In this document: positions 59,367-64,000 of the stretch, in pieces
How the letters are laid out: the number at the start of each line of letters is the position of its first letter
Numbering within the stretch: the first letter of the stretch is position 1
DNA from: Agarophyton chilense
Taxonomy: Eukaryota > Rhodophyta > Florideophyceae > Gracilariales > Gracilariaceae
Length of the DNA: 64,000 nt
Direction: 5' to 3'
Assembly: GCA_030374765.1 (NCBI GenBank)
Contig: JARGXX010000027.1
Span: 186,001 to 250,000 of the forward strand
Notes under the pieces: generated by a model
What the model was told of the DNA's origin: nothing
The model's input: the letters and a program-made list of their open reading frames with translations, nothing else
Database searches by the model: none
Position numbers and translations under genes: made by a program

Positions 59367-62300
59367 CTTTCCCCTAACAGCGTGTCACTCCGGTCTCTAC
59401 CGTTTCAAACGGATGCCTTTTGGTCTTACCAACGCCCCCGCTACTTTCCAGCGAGCCATCGACATCCTATTGGCCCGCTTCAAATGGCGTACCTGCCTGG
59501 TCTACCTGGATGACATAATCGTCTTCTCAGATAGTCTGGACAAACATCTCACTCATGTGAGAGATATAATGACCACGCTTCGAGATGCGGGTGTCACTCT
59601 CAAGTTGAAGAAATTTACTTCTTCACGGACACCGTGAAGTATCTCGGCCATGTTATCAGTCCAGGACGTGTTACAATCGAGGAGACTCGTGTGAAGTCAC
59701 TCAAAGAGGCTAAAGAACCGCGGACGCAAACCGAGCTTCGTTCCTTTCTGGGACTCGCAAACGTCTACCGACGATTCATCCCGCACTTTGCGGACAAGGC
59801 TGCACCGTTAAACGCGCTTTTGCGGAAAGGCCAACCACCAAAACTGGACCCCTTAATCCCCGTTCAAACGGAGTCTTTCAACTCTCTTAAGGATTCTGTC
59901 GTCTCCGCCCCGATCCTGTCGTTTCCGAAGCCTGGGAGGCCCTTCACCGTAGATACGGACGCCAGCGACTACCAAGTAGGTTGTGAACTGTTTCAAACTG
60001 CACCCAATGGGGAAAGACGCCCCGTAGGGTACTGGTCCCGATCGCTAAACGTCCACGTGAAAAGTTATTCCGTCTCGCAGAAGGAATGCCTTGCAGTAGT
60101 GTAGGCATTACAAACGTTGCGCCCTTATCTCATGGGTAATCATTTCACCGTTTTTACGGACCACGCATCACTTCGATGGCTACTCTCCATCTCGGAGCCT
60201 TCAGGCCGCTTGATGCGTTGGCGTCTCCGTCTAGCAGAATTTGACTTTGACGTGCAGTACCGAAAAGGATCGTGCAACACCCAAGCCGATGCTCTCTCCC
60301 GCCTGGTCACTACTGGCGAAGCACTACCCGTCAAAGACAATGAAATACCCTGCTTTGAAGTGAATGGCGACGACGCTACCATCGAGGACGAGGAACGAGA
60401 CACGGACTCTTCAGATTCCGGTTCCGAATTGGACGACTTTCTTCTCTCGGAAGATTCCGAGAAACCTTTACCGGAGAACTTCGTGCCTATTACTCCAGAG
60501 AAGATGATACGAGAGCAATTCGCTGACCCGTTCTGCGCGAAGGTCTGCGCTCAACTCAATGGAGGAGGTACTCTCCCCTTTCAGGTGAATGACGCCGGAT
60601 ACCTTGTACAGACTGTCGGATCGCACCCACAAATCGTGGTACCACATAACCTCCAGTCGAGAGTCCTGCGGTTGACGCACTACTCCAAACTGAGTGGCCA
60701 CGTCGGGGGACGGAAACTTTACCCCACCCTACGCCGTAACTTCTACTGGCCTGCCATGGCAGTGGACTGCTACGCAACGGTGCGGTTTTGTACCGATTGC
60801 GCTCGGAACCGTGTCAAACTCTGGCGTCATGCGACGAATTGGAAGCTGTTTCCAGCTCGCGCTCCTTTGGAGTTTTTGGCCATCGATATACTCGGTCCCT
60901 TCCTTACCACTAAGTGGAATTACAAGTTCTTACTCGTAATTACGGATAGCTTCTCCAAGCTGGTCCAGACCGTACCGTTACGGAAGATCTCCGCTATGAG
61001 CGTGGCTCAAGCCTTCGTCCTACACTGGGTCTTCGTCTACGGTCCACCGGTCAGCCGCCTCTCCGATAACGGGGGACAGTTCGCCTCTCGTTTCTTCGAG
61101 GATGTTTGTCGCATCTTGGACATTAAGAACCTGTTCACGACCACTTACGACCCCCGAACTAATGGGCAGCCCGAACGGTTCAACCGGACATTACTTGCGA
61201 CACTCCGTTCATACGTTGCAGACCACCCCAAAGATTGGGATTTGTTCACTGATGCGCTCACCTTTGCGTACAATACGCAGGTGCACAGGACAACTGGATT
61301 AACGCCCTTCGAGCTGGTATTTTCCCGTACCCCACCGCCCGTGGCGCTGGAACCACAGCCCACGCTGGATACCTTTCCGTCACCGACTGCTTACCGCGAA
61401 GCATGGAAAACTTGGCTCACGAAGCTCGTTTCCGCCGCACGGCGTTCAATGGGCCGAGCCCAGGCCGCTTATAAGCGTGACTTTGATACCAAAGCCCCTC
61501 GCTCTCCGCCACGTTTCGCCCCCGACGGTTATGTATTCATCCGCAAGGAGTATTGGAACCCAGAGAAGGAGAAACGCCACAAGCTGTCACCCGTTGCCGA
61601 CGGCCCTTTTCGGGTTATTTCGGTGGCTCCCGACCCTGTCGTTGTTGACCTCGATGGTAATCACGAACGCATCTCCTGCGATCGCGTGGTATCGGCTCCT
61701 CCGCCGTTAACATCCCAACCTACTGGTGTGACTGCTCCCGTTGAAACGGATTCATCGACCCCCTTACCCCAGGTCCACCTGCGTCCCTACGCGTTACCAC
61801 ACCCATCTCGGGGTTTGTCTGACCTTCCGCTACCCGCGGCGCCCAACCGGCAAAGAATCGTGTCGCGCATCCGTCGCTCCACCCCAGTCCACCCGACGGA
61901 CACCCACCCCGGTGCATCGTCTAAGGAGGGGGAGCCGCCCGACAACCGTCGTAATCCGGTCGATACCGTCGCTGGAAACGCCGGACCGTCGCGTGTCATT
62001 CTTCGCCCATCAGGGGTGCCTGATACCAACGTCCTGCACGACTCGACGCAGTCGCTATCCACGCCTCAGAACGCAGCTGCGGATAACGCCAGCAACACTC
62101 GCCAAGGTGTCACCACATGTGCAATACGGAATGAAAATGCGCTCGAGGCACTGCAGCCAGATACAGTACGAGTAGACGACGCACCGCCAAGTACCTCGCA
62201 CAGGGAGGCGGATACATCCACGGCACCGACGCCGGACAGCCACCCATTGGAACCCTCACGTCACTACACGGAAGCTCGCCGTGGGACGGAGAGGTGCGAC

Positions 62301-62822
62301 AATGCGCCACCGCCCCAGCGAATCTCACCGCCGAAGCGAGCTTCACCACGCCGATTAGCGGAACGACCACCCTGGTTACCCGCTGGTGTGGGCCCTCCAA
62401 CCGGAGTGGGAAGCGCCGAAACAAGCCCGGCACTCGGGGAAAATGAACCGCCGAACTCGGGTCGACATTTTACTCAGCCGAGGGCTGCCTTGCGCGCTAC
62501 ACGGTCCGACCGGAGCGAAGCCGCCCGACGCGTGATCACTTCGGTACCCCCTGGCTCAGGACGGGTACCACCCGGAAATAGCGACACCTTCGTACGGGAT
62601 AGCCGGGAAGTGTACCGACAAGAGTTCGTGGTCGGACGCATTTTGGAGCACTGCTACCACCCAAAAGGGTATATCCAATACTTGGTCCGTTGGTACGGGT
62701 ACGGCCCCGAATGGGATTCAGACGAACCGATAGAGCACCTACCTCGGTCAAAGTTGGCACAGTATCATCGTCGTACTGTCACGGCTTTGCCGGCTACCAT
62801 AGACCGAGCCCAAGTGGGATAA
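59367..62822 (+). pseudogene. Gypsy-B pol (5'-truncated): RT part, RNase H, integrase, chromodomain
   Basis: Starts inside RT (HSGLYRFKRMPFGLTN, YLDDIIVFS). A frameshift follows LKLKK near 59620, and a TAG at 60102-60104 stands where Gypsy-1 has Trp (CLAVVWAL). From 60117 a 901-codon frame is open: RNase H end; integrase zinc finger (H...H, CTDC); core with Asp in AIDILGPF, Asp in LSDNGGQF and Glu in NGQPERFNR; GPY-like DGPFRVI; a long Pro/Ser/Arg-rich linker; and chromodomain EFVVGRILEHCYHPKGYIQYLVRWYGYGPEWD, ending DRAQVG. Same family as Gypsy-1, opposite strand. Its LTR, gag and protease are missing from this side. Confidence 0.88.
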
Positions 62823-63011
62823 GAAGACACCCGATGGGGATAATGGAACAGAAGATATGGATAAGGACCCTTGGAAGAAGGAGAAGATGCACAGAAGAAG
62901 TGGAAGAGAAGAAAGAGAAAAAATACGTCATAGACGGAAGCAGTTTACTATTTTCGAAGTTGCTGCACACACTACTGCACAGCGGGATGTACTAACCAAG
63001 ATCACAAGGGG
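62823..63011. other. spacer between Gypsy-B pol and antisense ORF
   Basis: Purine-rich on the plus strand (GAAGAAGGAGAAGATG...). Holds the convergent 3' ends; stops are 190 bp apart. Confidence 0.4.
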
Positions 63012-64000
63012 TTAGTTAGAAGAACCCAGATTGCCGTGCGGGCCACCTGAATCGCTAGAGGGGCTACTCCCACCGGCCAGACGTGCCGCGAGGGCGTCTC
63101 TCATCGTACCGATGTCGCCGCTCGCCGCTTGCGAGTTCAGTCCAACACCCCGAAGGAACTGGGAGATCACGACCGCCTCTGGGCGTATGGGAACCTCGAT
63201 AACTTCCGGTTCGTCCGGCAACGCCGCCGCCACTGGATCGACCACCGCACCTGCGTCAGTCACTCCCTGCGCCGGCCGCGCCGTAGTATCGGCACCATCG
63301 GGGTCTCCCACGTCTTCCATGACCTCGTCGCCACGGTATTCGCCCGCCTCCTCCGGGAGATCATCACCGCCATAGGCGTAGTAGAAGTCATCCGAGTTGA
63401 CAAACCTCACGGGGTGCCCGTATGATATGCCTCGCGGAGCCATCCGGAGTGCCGACGCCTCCGCCTCGGAGATCTCTTGCTGCTCCCACGGGTTAAAGAA
63501 GATGAAATCTCCCTCCAACGGCGTGCGACGCCCCGGAGACCGATCAGCCCCACCGGCTTCTTGACCACGGCCGCTCTGCCGGACAGGCACGACAGCCCAG
63601 TCGACACGCCGAATGATGTCGATGAGCTCCTGAGCTTCATCAGCGTTCTTGACACCTCCAAGAGGGAGTTGAAGGTCCAGCTGCCGGATGTAACCACGCA
63701 AACGCGGAAGAAGATACCACAGTCGATACTGGCCGTAGGCTTCCCACAAGATTTATGCCGCAGCGCGGACTGCCCATTCGGTTAGGACCACGGACCATAA
63801 GCCGGAGTGGGGATCCTCGATGAGGTACGAGCCCAGATAGGAGACTACTAGAGGCAACTTCACGTAACATCCCCGGCACACCTCGAGGAAGGACCACCAC
63901 CCAGGCAGGGGAACGTATCTCCCGAACTGGTAGAAGGGACTAATCCGGTTTACCTCCGTGTTCTGATAAGGGACAAGGAACCCAAAGCGGGACCTGCCCC
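63012..64000 (-). pseudogene. Gypsy-B antisense ORF, one premature stop, 5' part beyond window
   Basis: One minus frame from the window edge to the stop at 63012 reads RFGFLVPYQN, YVPLPGWW, EVCRGCYVKL, EDPHSGLWSVV, EWAVRAAA, stop (TAA 63755-63753), ILWEAYGQYRLWYLLPRLRGYIRQ, DFIFFNPWEQQEI, SYGHPVRFVNSDDF. These align in order with the 618-residue ORF of Gypsy-1. It lies downstream of the chromodomain and antisense to pol, as in Gypsy-1. The tail is acidic/Gly-rich and less conserved. Confidence 0.8.

Noticed and set aside
1-64000. CRISPR arrays, bacterial operons or phage genes
   Set aside because: No spaced short direct repeats or Shine-Dalgarno-linked gene strings; genes are eukaryotic with introns and TATA/polyA signals.

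Overview
The window is eukaryotic nuclear DNA from a compact, intron-poor genome. Eukaryotic-only genes are present: cytosolic Asp-tRNA synthetase, ribosomal protein eL21, Argonaute, mitochondrial-type adrenodoxin reductase and an ionotropic glutamate receptor-like channel. Most genes are single open frames. The few introns are short GT-AG introns of about 60-145 nt, with CTAAC-like branch sites visible in some. Dense chromodomain Gypsy and Copia LTR elements, an intact piggyBac, and long pyrimidine-rich leaders fit an alga. A multicellular red alga of the florideophyte type is my best guess; this is inference from gene style, not a database match.

Left half (1-29438), host genes: two inverted CAP/SCP-like paralogues (1-2767); a secreted Cys-rich repeat protein (4007-6022); a YcnI/DUF1775-like secreted protein (8180-8695); an Argonaute with two of four PIWI catalytic residues replaced (10207-12969); adrenodoxin reductase (14076-15407, minus); a tandem pair of Hsp20 genes, each with a heat shock element and a TATA box at matching distances (15728-18221); an Fe-S HhH-GPD DNA glycosylase (18675-19835); a spliced, probably myristoylated alpha/beta-hydrolase (20626-22233); a membrane histidine phosphatase-like protein (23054-24451, minus), divergent from Asp-tRNA synthetase (24910-26643); and a glutamate receptor-like channel (27837-29438, minus).

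Middle (29789-38797): an apparently intact piggyBac element with TTAA target duplications carries a transposase and a second, convergent accessory gene whose stop codon lies 2 nt from the transposase stop. Next come a macro-domain-like protein with a CPEPEP repeat and Cys-rich tail (35624-37150, minus) and eL21 (38318-38797). These two share a divergent promoter region in which purine/pyrimidine skew flips.

Right third (40593-64000), a transposon cluster: an apparently young Copia element with LTRs identical by eye (40593-46183); a decayed chromovirus (Gypsy-A, minus, 47124-49012); a 10.35-kb Gypsy element that lost its integrase (Gypsy-1, minus, 49013-59366); and a 5'-truncated relative that keeps integrase (Gypsy-B, plus, 59367 to the end). 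Gypsy-1 and Gypsy-B both carry, downstream of the chromodomain, a long ORF on the opposite strand to gag-pol. The two ORFs are homologous and match no family I recognise. This conserved antisense ORF is the best candidate here for an undescribed system. The flanks of Gypsy-1 do not match each other (no target duplication, two different oppositely oriented elements cut inside RT), which points to recombination between elements.
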